15,513 bases of DNA from Cyclostephanos tholiformis (GCA_036939975.1 JALLPB010000467.1:1-15513), one strand, 5' to 3'; counted from the first letter of the stretch, positions 8,581-15,513 are shown. Notes: generated from the sequence alone by a model not told the origin. Numbers and translations are program-made.

Positions 8581-10399
8581 GATGGGTGGATTGGGATTAC
8601 GATCCTACTTAGATCCGAGGACGGTCGTATCGCGTCCTAAAAAAGCCATCGTCGTTCGCACGACGGGGCCGAGGAGCGGCGGTGCCGACGATATCGTGCC
8701 GTCGCCGACTACCACGTCCTCCCGTCGTTCGTCGTCGTCGTCGTCGTCGTCGTCCCTTCCCCCCCTCGAGCCCTACGACGTCGACGATGCGTTGCTCTCC
8801 GTTGCGTATTTTCGATACACCTACTTCTTCTTCGTGTACGATTCGTCATCGGACGCGTTCGTTGTCGTGCACAACGTCCCATCGTGCGATTATGGATGCG
8901 CTCGTATACATCGTCTGGCCAATACGTTGTCGTATGCGTTGCGCTTGCACTTCCTCCCACTTGGGGTGGACGATGACGATCGTGATAATTCGAATAATCG
9001 CAATAACGACCTGGTATTGATGCTAAGCTGCGGCGATTCGCCGAGGGTCAAGACGGCGTGTTTGAATCGATACGACGACGACGGCGGAGGCGGCGGCGGC
9101 GGTAATGATGATTGCGCCACGTCGAAGTTACCCCCGGTGTTGCAATTCGGATCGACCTACAGGGAATACCTCCCGACGTTGATCGCGATGCCACTTCCGG
9201 TAAGGCCGCACATGCCGTGCTTCGACGAGTGGCAGGTATATGGGACGTTGTGTCGGGACTTGCTGCCGATGATGACGACGGCCACGACCACGACGACGGT
9301 AACGAATGATAATGACGACGCGAAGGACGACAACGGTGGGACGGATAATAATATCATGGGGGCCGTGGACGCTCTCAGGAGCGAAATCAAGGGAGGCCTG
9401 CCGTACGGCGTGGAATTGGGCATAATACCCCACCCACCGAACATCGTCGACGATTATCGTTCGTCCTCGTCGACATATTGGGACGATCTGATCCCGCAGG
9501 TCATATGGAGGGGAACGGACTTCCATTACCTTCATACCATGTACCCGAATATGCGACCGCCGAGGTACGATACGGACATCGGACCGAGACTCGGGGGGGA
9601 AAAATTCGCGAACGAATACGATAGGAGACGATGGGCGATACGGACTCTCTGGGGGATGGGAGACGACCTCCTATTGCCGCGATGGAGGGGGGTGTTACTA
9701 ACGTCGGAGGCGGAGCTCGAGGCGGATGCCGAAATGATGAGACAACGGGGAGGTGGGAACGACGCGGTGATGATATTGCCCTGGGCGAACATCAAATTCG
9801 CGAACGTCATCGTCGAGGGGGAAAAGATGCCCACGAGCCGGAACGAGGATTACCTGAAATTGCAAGAATTGGGCATATCTGCCATCGGCGAGTACGTGAG
9901 CATGGTCGAACAGGCTAGGTATAAGTATCACATCGACCTCGGGGGCGGGGGGGGTACGACGTGGACCGGGACCATCGAAAAATTGGCAATGCCCGGATTG
10001 CTCTTCCATCACGTCACGCCCACCAAGGATTGGTTCCACGATTTGCTCGTGCCATGGGAGCATTACGTACCCGTGGCGGCCGACCTAAGCGATTTGCGAC
10101 GAAAGTACGAATGGGCCGAGTCGAACCCAATCGAGGCGCGACGGATCGCCGAGAACGGCACGCGCTTCGCCCGGTGGATGGGTAGTCCGGAGGGCTTCGG
10201 TCGACTGTACGAGGAGTATCTGGTGGCACCGTTACGGAACGTGATAACGGCATACAGGCCCATGCCGCCGAGGGATCGGCAGGGACGCTCGCGCGGTGGC
10301 AAGAGTGTGCTAGATGTAATCCTCGAGAGCGGGGGGGGAAATTTCAAAGTCGTTTCGAGATGTACAGGCCTGCCTGGCACTTCCTGCGAAGAGATGTAG
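8354..10399 (+). CDS. CAP10/GT90-family glycosyltransferase, type II membrane anchored (681 aa)
   Basis: This is a paralogue of the divergent minus-strand neighbour, with the same predicted role as a secretory-pathway sugar transferase; donor and acceptor are unknown. After a short N-terminus, residues about 6-27 (VLTTVAVVIVIVVASHVSI) form a single signal anchor. Then come a poly-His run (about 37-44), a poly-Arg run (about 65-76) and a poly-Ser run (about 124-134). The catalytic region shows DDLIPQVIWRGTDF (WRG at 385-387), LPWANIKF (about 475), KYHIDLGGGGGTTWTGTIEKL (from 524), LFHHVTPT and HYVPVAADLSDLRRKYEWAE (from 570). These blocks align one to one with the neighbour. The N-terminal half also shares the FRYTYFFFVYD / HFRDNLAVIVYD type block. 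The frame is open upstream to 8285, but without an ATG; 8354 is the first ATG after TATATAA at 8231. The enzyme is about 130 residues shorter than its partner, mainly in the N-terminal tail. Confidence 0.82.
8458..8755. repeat. Cluster of triplet microsatellites (TCA, CGA, TCG runs)
   Basis: Three triplet runs lie in the N-terminal coding region of the plus-strand GT90 gene: a TCA/CAT run near 8461-8483 (poly-His), a CGA run near 8547-8577 (poly-Arg) and a TCG run near 8729-8752 (poly-Ser). All keep the frame, so length changes only alter tail length. Similar runs occur in the partner gene near 7364-7399 and 7716-7738, and in the Cys-rich gene near 11515-11534. Confidence 0.8.
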
Positions 10400-11100
10400 A
10401 GTCGAGTGAATAAGCAACCATGAGTTGTATTCTGGATGAATGGGGGATGAACGGTTGATCAAAAAAGGCAGACCAGACACACACGGTTGGGTGTGCATCG
10501 TATCCCGCGCGAAGCCAGCCGCTGTTCGCAAGATTCTCAATGCCAGCTTTGAGGTGAGTAATTTGAAATGTACAGGAATTCGTTTACGTTGTGGATCGTG
10601 GCATGGTGCACAATGGTAACCCTCTGGTCGAATTGTGCGTATTTTACTGACATTCTCTTTCAATCGACTCTCACCGAAGTGGTTCAAAATGGAAGTAATT
10701 GATAGTCTTTTATTGAACATTCCATGAATATTGGCCTGCCACTTCATTACTTGCTTCGTTCGCTTTATTGTATTTGTTAGGCTTATGTTTTTAGTAATCA
10801 TTCACAATGGCTCGAACTTTATGCTTCGAGATCACACCCATACTTATAGCAGAAGGAAGATCACAAAATACACTCCATCCTACTAAAGTTTTTTTGTATT
10901 AATAATGACGGGGCGCATCGAACGTCTACCTTATAGTAAACAGAGAAACACAAAAGTAATAATACACTATTCTATGGGATTGGGCTGTCCTCAGATCAAA
11001 AGAGCGGAAGGTGGCATTGTGCTCATACACCAACAAACAAAACTCGAACAAGCCAATCGACAATGTTCCCAACGAGAAAATCATACGACGACTACTTCCT
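10400..11100. other. Intergenic region, 701 bp, with one doubtful small ORF
   Basis: This region lies between the 3' ends of the plus GT90 gene and the minus Cys-rich gene, so both may place poly(A) sites here. No recognisable protein is encoded. A 163-codon minus ORF (10310-10801) overlaps the GT90 3' end and looks like chance. A 59-codon plus ORF (10440-10619) contains a strong splice donor and is described separately. The rest (about 10800-11100) is A/T-rich and I see nothing else in it. Confidence 0.4.
10440..10619 (+). CDS. Possible small ORF or first exon (59 aa), unrecognised
   Basis: An ATG directly after an in-frame TGA opens a 59-codon frame beginning MGDERLIKKGRPDTHGWVCI. At 10552-10560 it contains AGGTGAGTA, a near-perfect 5' splice site. 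If used, the exon would end after ...KILNASFE and could join, for example, an acceptor TTGTTAG ending at 10781, which leads to a 22-codon open frame ending at a TAG at 10850. I know no family for it. It may be a chance ORF in the GT90 3' region. Confidence 0.15.
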   Translation: MGDERLIKKGRPDTHGWVCIVSRAKPAAVRKILNASFEVSNLKCTGIRLRCGSWHGAQW

Positions 11101-12393
11101 CTAAGCCATGGCCCCCCCGCGCGTAACGGGCGCAATCAATCCCTTTCGCACGTACTGATTCACCCTATGACGTAGAACAGCCGCATACGCGACGAATCCC
11201 ACGGTACCGATGAGGAAGAACGTGAGGGCAAACTTCTGACCCCCCGTAGTCTGGACGGTATCGTACTTAGTCCCGCCGACGATGCTGATCGTTTTGCTCG
11301 ATTTCACGACAAGCTCGCCAGATTCGTCATACGCGCCGGAGTTGATATTGCCGATGTAGTCGCACACGGTCTCCTCGTTAGCGATCTGCGTGGCGTAATA
11401 ATCGGATTGAGAGCTAATGCCCGACGCGAACGAGTGCGGCGTTTCGCACTTCCCCGCCGCCTCGTAAAGGGTCTTGCAAACCTCGGCAGTCTCCGCCTCG
11501 GCGTAGTCGCCGTCGCCGTCGTCGTCGTCGTCGTCCACGCCAGCGCAGGACGCGACGCAGCTGTCGGTCGCGAACGTGAGCTTCATTAGATGATAACTCA
11601 TCTTGACGTTGTACCCGTTCTTCTTAACGTATGTGTCGGGCGAGGCGTCGGATTCGATCTCGCAATACTCGTCCGTGAACAGGCCCACCTTGATCCGCGC
11701 GCCGGACTTGTCGCACATCGCGCCCGCGTAGTAAACGAGGCCCGTGTTGTCGTTCTGGTAAACCTTCTCGCAGCGGTAATATTCGGCGGCATCGACGTAG
11801 CCGTACTCTTCCATGTTTCCGATATTCAGGCACTGATTGTAGCAAGTGTCGCAGTCGACGGCTGTCGTCGCGCGACGACGACGGCGACGACGATCCCGCC
11901 CTCTCCCACCGTCGTCCGCGCATGACTGACAAGCCTCGCAGTAGGCGTCCTGCTCGTCCTTCTTGTGCTGGAGCGTGATCTCCAGGTAGGTATCCATCTC
12001 GACGATGTACTCCCCGTAATTGGAATTACAGCTGCCGCTCGAGCACGTGCCGCCGCCGTTCTCGGGACAAAGGCGGAACATGACGAGCTTCTGCGTTTCC
12101 AGAACCGTCCGATCGTTGTGTTCTTCGTCGTATTGCTTGATGTACGCGCATTTCTCGAATTTGATCGAGTACGACGTCAGGTCGATTTCATTACCGTCCT
12201 CTAGGCGTCGTCGGAGCTGCGAATCGGGCGTGGGACGGGCCGCGGCCATCAGGTTGCCGAGGTACGACGCGTACGGCGAATCGGGAGTTTTCCATGTCAC
12301 CTTGGGCGCGAATGGATGACTGCTTTCGTTATTCATGGATGCCCCATCGACTGAAGACAGCGATAGTATGACGGCGGTGGAGAGAAACCTCAT
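11101..12393 (-). CDS. Secreted Cys-rich type I membrane protein, function unknown (430 aa)
   Basis: The ATG at 12393 starts a signal peptide (MRFLSTAVILSLSSVDGA, cleavage near 18-20), so the protein enters the secretory pathway. The luminal or extracellular part (about 20-385) is Cys-rich with paired motifs: CPENGGGTCSSGSC, CEACQSCADD, CDTCYNQC, and further Cys at YYRCEKV, AMCDKSG, DEYCEIE, DSCVASC, EVCKTLYEAAGKCETPH and ETVCDYI, suggesting many disulfides. It is interrupted by two low-complexity loops: RDRRRRRRRA near 170-180 and an Asp run (VDDDDDDGDGD) near 290. A single transmembrane helix (FALTFFLIGTVGFVAYAAVL) spans about 388-407, followed by a 23-residue basic tail ending GGAMA. From memory, proteins with the same order (signal, GEYIVEMDTYLE-type block, Cys pairs, GQKFALTFF anchor) occur as uncharacterised families in diatoms; this is recollection, not a search. 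The gene has no intron and shares the CpG-rich codon use of the GT90 pair. Confidence 0.82.
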   Translation of the reverse strand: MRFLSTAVILSLSSVDGASMNNESSHPFAPKVTWKTPDSPYASYLGNLMAAARPTPDSQLRRRLEDGNEIDLTSYSIKFEKCAYIKQYDEEHNDRTVLETQKLVMFRLCPENGGGTCSSGSCNSNYGEYIVEMDTYLEITLQHKKDEQDAYCEACQSCADDGGRGRDRRRRRRRATTAVDCDTCYNQCLNIGNMEEYGYVDAAEYYRCEKVYQNDNTGLVYYAGAMCDKSGARIKVGLFTDEYCEIESDASPDTYVKKNGYNVKMSYHLMKLTFATDSCVASCAGVDDDDDDGDGDYAEAETAEVCKTLYEAAGKCETPHSFASGISSQSDYYATQIANEETVCDYIGNINSGAYDESGELVVKSSKTISIVGGTKYDTVQTTGGQKFALTFFLIGTVGFVAYAAVLRHRVNQYVRKGLIAPVTRGGAMA

Positions 12394-12609
12394 ATTCGAT
12401 TCCCTCGGTTTCTTATTTTCTTCTTATTGCTGGTTGAGGTCGGCTTCTTGGTTGGGGTGCAGTTTTGGTGTGTTACCGAGTTGAGGTCATCGATAGTACC
12501 ATACATCATACATACAATGCTTCTCATTTTGAAAGATGGCGATGAATAGAGAGAAAAAGGATGGAAGAGATGATGATGCCAGCAGTGTGCACAGGTTGGT
12601 TTTTTGGGA

Positions 12610-13029
12610 TCAATCTTCTTGAGTGAGAATGCTCCATCGCCGCCGAGAGAGGAAAGGTTGAAGGGAGGGAGCAAATTTTGAATTTTCAACATGGGAATGA
12701 ATACAAAAACCGGAAGGGGTTTCCTTTTTCTCCCTTTCAGGCAAATGATTTCTCGTTCGTCTCTCTCTCCTGTCCGTCTCCCTTAAGACAATCACACCCG
12801 CCTGCGACCGACCCGAGGTGTAGATATTCTTTTTCTTGCTGACCTCTTCCCTCCTCTCAGCATGGTTTCCACCAGCAATTGGTCCAACCATATTGGCAAT
12901 GTTCCGTGATACTGTCAATGCAATGTTCATTAGAGGCAGCACTGACTTCTTAATGACTTTGATAGCGATGTTGGGCATTTTTTTTGTTGCATTCTTGTCA
13001 GAAATTGTTGTGATAGACCAGTCACCCAT
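12610..13029 (-). CDS. Doubtful hypothetical protein (139 aa), Lys-rich
   Basis: An ATG at 13029, preceded by an in-frame TGA, opens 139 codons. The first 70 residues are regular in composition (KNATKKMPNIAIKVIKKSVL, then NIALTV and GPIAGG), but the rest becomes Arg/Glu/Ser-rich and featureless. No family is recognised. The plus strand over the same bases reads as a hydrophobic segment with a strong splice acceptor, so the coding strand is unclear. Confidence 0.2.
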   Translation of the reverse strand: MGDWSITTISDKNATKKMPNIAIKVIKKSVLPLMNIALTVSRNIANMVGPIAGGNHAERREEVSKKKNIYTSGRSQAGVIVLRETDRRERRTRNHLPEREKKETPSGFCIHSHVENSKFAPSLQPFLSRRRWSILTQED

Positions 13030-13264
13030 TCAAAATATTTGAATGAAACAATATTTGAGAAACACCAATGGCATCAGCAATGGAAAAAGAGAAAAGTATG
13101 ATTGTAGCATACCCCACCCTGATTCCAATGATTACATTGATTTTTTGTGTACTCCTTTGAGATGTTATTCCATTAAACTGATCCCAATCACCGCACAAAC
13201 TAGTCTAACCCTCATGCTCCACAGGCTAACAAAAGGTGGTTACTTGATTGTTGCATATAACAGC

Positions 13265-13306
13265 CATCAAATCATCATCAATTCCATGCAGATGATGATG
13301 TTGATG
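13265..13306. repeat. Imperfect inverted repeat (15 bp arms, one bulge)
   Basis: CATCAAATCATCATC (13265-13279) pairs with GATGATGATGTTGATG (13291-13306) with a single bulged base, leaving an 11-base loop. The arms are ATC/GAT triplet runs, so it may have arisen from an inverted microsatellite. Confidence 0.7.
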
Positions 13307-13523
13307 GTAGAGAACATGACCTGTTTATTAGGGATGCCAGCGAATGATGAAACCATTGCACAGTGCCACGGCGCTCGTCCAGATTGCGTGCAGAGTCCTA
13401 TTTTTGGCCAAGATAAGGCAAAAATCCACCATGGGGGGAGGATGCCGTACAGTAGCGATTTGGCCATTTTTGGTGGTCGTCCATGTTGTGTGTGTCTTTT
13501 TGTGGTGGTTGGCACAGTAAACT

Positions 13524-13553
13524 AGTGCGAGTTTTTGTTGAGTGCGAGTTTTT
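13524..13553. repeat. Direct repeat AGTGCGAGTTTTT, two copies
   Basis: Identical 13-mers occupy 13524-13536 and 13541-13553, separated by four bases (17-base period). Their origin is unknown. Confidence 0.75.
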
Positions 13554-13593
13554 AGGCTCTAGCTTGACGAGGTTATTTTGGTACATTATTTTG

Positions 13594-13673
13594 GGTACTA
13601 TTTCCAGTACGACAACTAGTATCATGAATAGTACCTTAAACCTCCAAAAAGGTACTATTGTTTGTGGTACTAT
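13594..13673. repeat. GGTACTAT repeat cluster with an 11-bp perfect hairpin
   Basis: GGTACTAT occurs at 13594-13601, 13651-13658 and 13666-13673, and its reverse complement ATAGTACC at 13628-13635. AATAGTACCTT (13627-13637) and AAGGTACTATT (13649-13659) form a perfect 11-bp stem with an 11-base loop. Further GTAC-containing words flank it (13581, 13607). This could be a MITE-like remnant or a protein-binding array. Confidence 0.75.
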
Positions 13674-13748
13674 AAATTTGTTGTACATTTCTTTGTCATG
13701 ATCATTCATTGCACATGACCCCCGCCCTGGCCCCCCTTCACCACACCC

Positions 13749-14120
13749 ATGTTCACACCGGTCTCCGGTATCTCCGCCCTCGCAGCCCTCATTGCCCCTG
13801 CCACCCATGCTCTTGCTGCTCTCTTGTCATGATGTCCTTCCTGCTGTGGCCATCATCCCCATTATTGCCATGGTTGCCGGCTCCATCTTTGACGTTGCAA
13901 CCGGCTGCACTCTCGTCATCATTGCACTTGTCATTGCCCTCTCCCTCTTGCTCTCATTGCCCTAGCCACCATACACATTGCCTATGTTGCCCTCGTCACC
14001 CTTGCTGCCCTAGCTGCCACCATTGCCATCGCCCTTGTCACTATTGCTATCGCCATTGCCATTGTTATCACCCTCCGCCACCACTCTATTATCCACATTG
14101 TGAACTGTGATGACATGTGA
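13749..14120 (+). pseudogene. Decayed hydrophobic membrane-protein-like tract, three frames
   Basis: Three successive reading frames on the plus strand each encode Ala/Ile/Val/Leu-rich helices. Frame one starts at ATG 13749 (FTPVSGISALAALIAPA) and stops at 13830-13832. A second frame begins near 13834 (AVAIIPIIAMVAGSIFDVA, then LVIIALVIALSLLL) and ends at a TAG. A third (ALATIHIAYVALVTLAAL, then ATIAIALVTIAIAI) ends at TGA 14118-14120. This is what two frameshifts in a polytopic membrane protein would leave. The alternative is a degenerate GCCATT-type hexamer repeat, which automatically encodes Ala-Ile. The simple 133-codon ORF over the same bases (13709-14110) is Cys/His/Pro low-complexity and not credible. 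Confidence 0.3.
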
Positions 14121-14327
14121 CTTCACCCGGTTTGGTGCAAGCCAATGTGGGTCAAAAACGTCTTAAACGTCACATTTTAAGATGCTTTTTCCTATCGGAC
14201 ATAGGCTAGCTAATTGTCACTTAAACGATGCACGATGTTAATCAAGTATTATCTCCTTAACTTACTAGTTTAGCACCCCCATATAAGTATTCCACTCCAT
14301 CCGCCAGGTCCTTCCGGTCTCAATGAT
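14121..14327. promoter_or_regulatory. Leader region upstream of the right-hand ORF
   Basis: TATAAG at 14282-14287 lies about 40 bases before the ATG at 14328, a TATA-like position. Further upstream is an inverted repeat, TCTTAAA (14161-14167) and TTTAAGA (14176-14182), with an 8-base loop that includes CGTCA, a CREB/bZIP half site. Function is inferred from position only. Confidence 0.35.
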
Positions 14328-15299
14328 ATGTCACACCCCTATGGTAATATTGGCTCATCCCTCCAACCTCGCGCCATCCCCAGAGCGCGCACCTCAAAAA
14401 TCGAGCCAAATTGCAGCATTGCGATGTCCGCAAACACTTTATCATCCCCACATCACACATCCTTTCCTATCCATCGTGGGATTATATTCACCATGGCTTC
14501 CAGGCAATTTACAGTCGACTCGGCAAAGAAGAAGAAGTTTGTCGACATCTTCCTTCTGATGCCTGAAACACGTGTCGCAGATGCCATGAGATCTGCAAAA
14601 TTCACCGAGGAGGACATCGCCAATCTCACAATGTGGCGCTTCCTTCAGCGTGCTCTCCCCGGCAGGTCGATTCAGGGGATGAAGGCCTATGTTGCTGGAC
14701 TCCTCTTGCCCCAACCGCACCACAACCGATGCCCAACGCTATTGGTTGATGACGCCATCGTCAACAATATTGAAGCCGACATCATCCACGTTGGTGAGGA
14801 TTCTAACACCCCTGTCTCTGTCAATTCCATCGTCAACGTCGAGCCGAGGACAGCAGTGTCATCAGCAGCTAAAGCTGATAATATGCGGTACTACAAAAAC
14901 AAAAAGGCAAGAGTTCATTCTTCATCAACCGCTGCTATCATGACAACTACCACTACGACGACGACAGCAACAATGACCACAACAATGTCGATGGCGGCAA
15001 TTGCAGCAGTGGCTCCCTGGTTGATTGGTGTAAATGGTACAGCTCGTACACTGGGGGCGATGAGGATGGCAAAGATGCGGTGCGTGAAGCCAACTGTGGA
15101 CACAATCGTCAAAGCAGGAAACATCGAGGATCAGGCCACTTTGATTTGCGCTGTTGTCAATCATCCCGCATTGGTTGCCGCCCGTGCACTTACTGGGCTC
15201 CTCTCGACAAAGGAGCAGGCCGCCTCTTTGTACGTTAGTGAGCAAACCGGGTGGATGTTGGGCCATGCACGTAGCAACGAAAAGGTTCAGGGGAAATAG
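14328..15299 (+). CDS. Hypothetical protein, probably the N-terminal part of a transposon-type gene (323 aa to TAG)
   Basis: The frame is open from ATG 14328. An alternative ATG at 14493 (context TCACCATGGCTTCC, the same start environment as the HDAC gene) gives 268 residues and may be the true start. The N-terminal block after it (FTVDSAKKKKFVDIFLLMPE, TEEDIANLTMWRFLQRALPG, GMKAYVAGLL) looks like a conserved, charged helical domain. A Thr/Met/Ala low-complexity stretch from ACG/ACA/ATG triplets (about 14938-15000) follows, then an Ala-rich helical region (ALICAVVNHPALVAARAL type). I recall similarly organised uncharacterised diatom proteins associated with transposons, but cannot verify this. 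The TAG at 15297-15299 interrupts a frame that continues to the window end, so the gene is either broken here or cut by the window. Confidence 0.5.
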   Translation: MSHPYGNIGSSLQPRAIPRARTSKIEPNCSIAMSANTLSSPHHTSFPIHRGIIFTMASRQFTVDSAKKKKFVDIFLLMPETRVADAMRSAKFTEEDIANLTMWRFLQRALPGRSIQGMKAYVAGLLLPQPHHNRCPTLLVDDAIVNNIEADIIHVGEDSNTPVSVNSIVNVEPRTAVSSAAKADNMRYYKNKKARVHSSSTAAIMTTTTTTTTATMTTTMSMAAIAAVAPWLIGVNGTARTLGAMRMAKMRCVKPTVDTIVKAGNIEDQATLICAVVNHPALVAARALTGLLSTKEQAASLYVSEQTGWMLGHARSNEKVQGK

Positions 15300-15513
15300 A
15301 AGAGAGAAAAATGTGATGCCACCAAGGTCATCTTGGCATTTTCAGCGCCATTGCCCACCCGTCAATCAACCAACCGGGAAACAGTCATTCCAAGCCAGCG
15401 TGATCGCGCTAGGCTGTTAGGGATCCCGCGTTCAACACTCCAACGTGTCGATGGTGCGATGATTACAAAGAGACAGCAGCTGACGACCGGAGAGAGGGGA
15501 ATTTACTGGGCAC
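15300..15513 (+). pseudogene. In-frame continuation after TAG, helix-turn-helix-like, cut by the window edge
   Basis: The same frame stays open for all 71 codons after the TAG. It encodes a basic segment (KREKCDATKVILAF), then SQRDRARLLGIPRSTLQRV, which has the spacing and residues of a helix-turn-helix (A-x-x-LGIPRSTLQR), followed by KRQQLTTGERGIYW. HTH segments of this kind head many DDE-type transposases. This supports a transposon gene with a nonsense mutation, though the downstream catalytic part is not in view. Confidence 0.4.

Larger units (their letters stand above)
12394..13748. other. Weakly coding region with competing ORFs and hairpins
   Basis: The first 200 bases are probably the promoter and leader of the minus-strand Cys-rich gene, but no clear TATA box is seen. 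Beyond that, both strands have open frames (minus 12610-13029; plus 12836-13525 with a TGA at 13040-13042) without recognisable proteins. The region holds a 15-bp imperfect hairpin at 13265-13306, a 13-base direct repeat (13524-13536 and 13541-13553) and GGTACTAT repeats with an 11-bp hairpin at 13594-13673. The pattern suggests decayed mobile or repetitive DNA rather than a working gene. Confidence 0.4.

Noticed and set aside
10310..10801. 163-codon minus-strand ORF overlapping the 3' end of the plus-strand GT90 gene
   Set aside because: It has no recognisable domain, has irregular composition, and its C-terminal third is antisense to conserved GT90 coding sequence. Probably chance.
12390..12692. 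100-codon minus ORF abutting the start of the Cys-rich gene
   Set aside because: It overlaps the ATG of a gene with a clear signal peptide and has no domain; most likely promoter and 5' UTR.
13709..14110. 133-codon plus ORF rich in Cys, His, Pro and Ser
   Set aside because: The composition is just the shadow frame of the CATTGCC-rich tract; the Cys and His do not follow a zinc-finger or other spacing.
14915..15124. 69-codon minus ORF with a valine-rich hydrophobic run
   Set aside because: It is the antisense of an ACG/ACA/ATG triplet stretch in the plus ORF, which generates Val/Ile runs automatically.

Overview
The window looks like nuclear DNA of a eukaryotic microalga, most likely a diatom. 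I infer this from long, mostly intron-poor genes, from at least one gene whose frame only makes sense with short GT-AG introns (81 and 148 nt), from TATA-type promoters, and from a secreted Cys-rich membrane protein and an ankyrin-HDAC of kinds I associate with centric diatoms. Species assignment is inference; no rRNA or organelle marker is present. I found no tRNA, rRNA, CRISPR or bacterial operon structure.

Layout. (1) 70-1657, minus: a spliced hypothetical gene in at least three exons. (2) 2260-5115, plus: a 951-aa fusion of five ankyrin repeats to a complete class II-type zinc histone deacetylase, the best-supported gene here. (3) 5514-10399: two divergently transcribed paralogues with a CAP10/GT90 glycosyltransferase domain (minus 5514-7955, plus 8354-10399) that share a 398-bp intergenic promoter region. 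Both are very CpG-rich and full of CGA/GAC/GTC triplet runs that are read as poly-Ser, poly-Arg or poly-Asp. (4) 10400-11100: a gap with only weak small-ORF evidence. (5) 11101-12393, minus: a 430-aa Cys-rich type I membrane protein with a signal peptide. (6) 12394-14327: a low-coding region with ambiguous ORFs on both strands, hairpins, short direct repeats, and a hydrophobic coding-like tract broken into three frames. It looks like a graveyard of decayed elements. (7) 14328-15513, plus: a hypothetical ORF interrupted by one in-frame TAG, after which the same frame runs on into a helix-turn-helix-like stretch to the window edge. It is probably a degenerate transposon-type gene.

Functional reading: the two GT90 enzymes would act in the secretory pathway (Golgi or ER, type II anchored), probably adding sugars to extracellular or cell-wall glycans or glycoproteins. 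The Cys-rich protein also enters the secretory route. The HDAC would act on chromatin or other acetylated proteins. I see no evidence that these genes form one system; the only convincing shared unit is the head-to-head GT90 pair.
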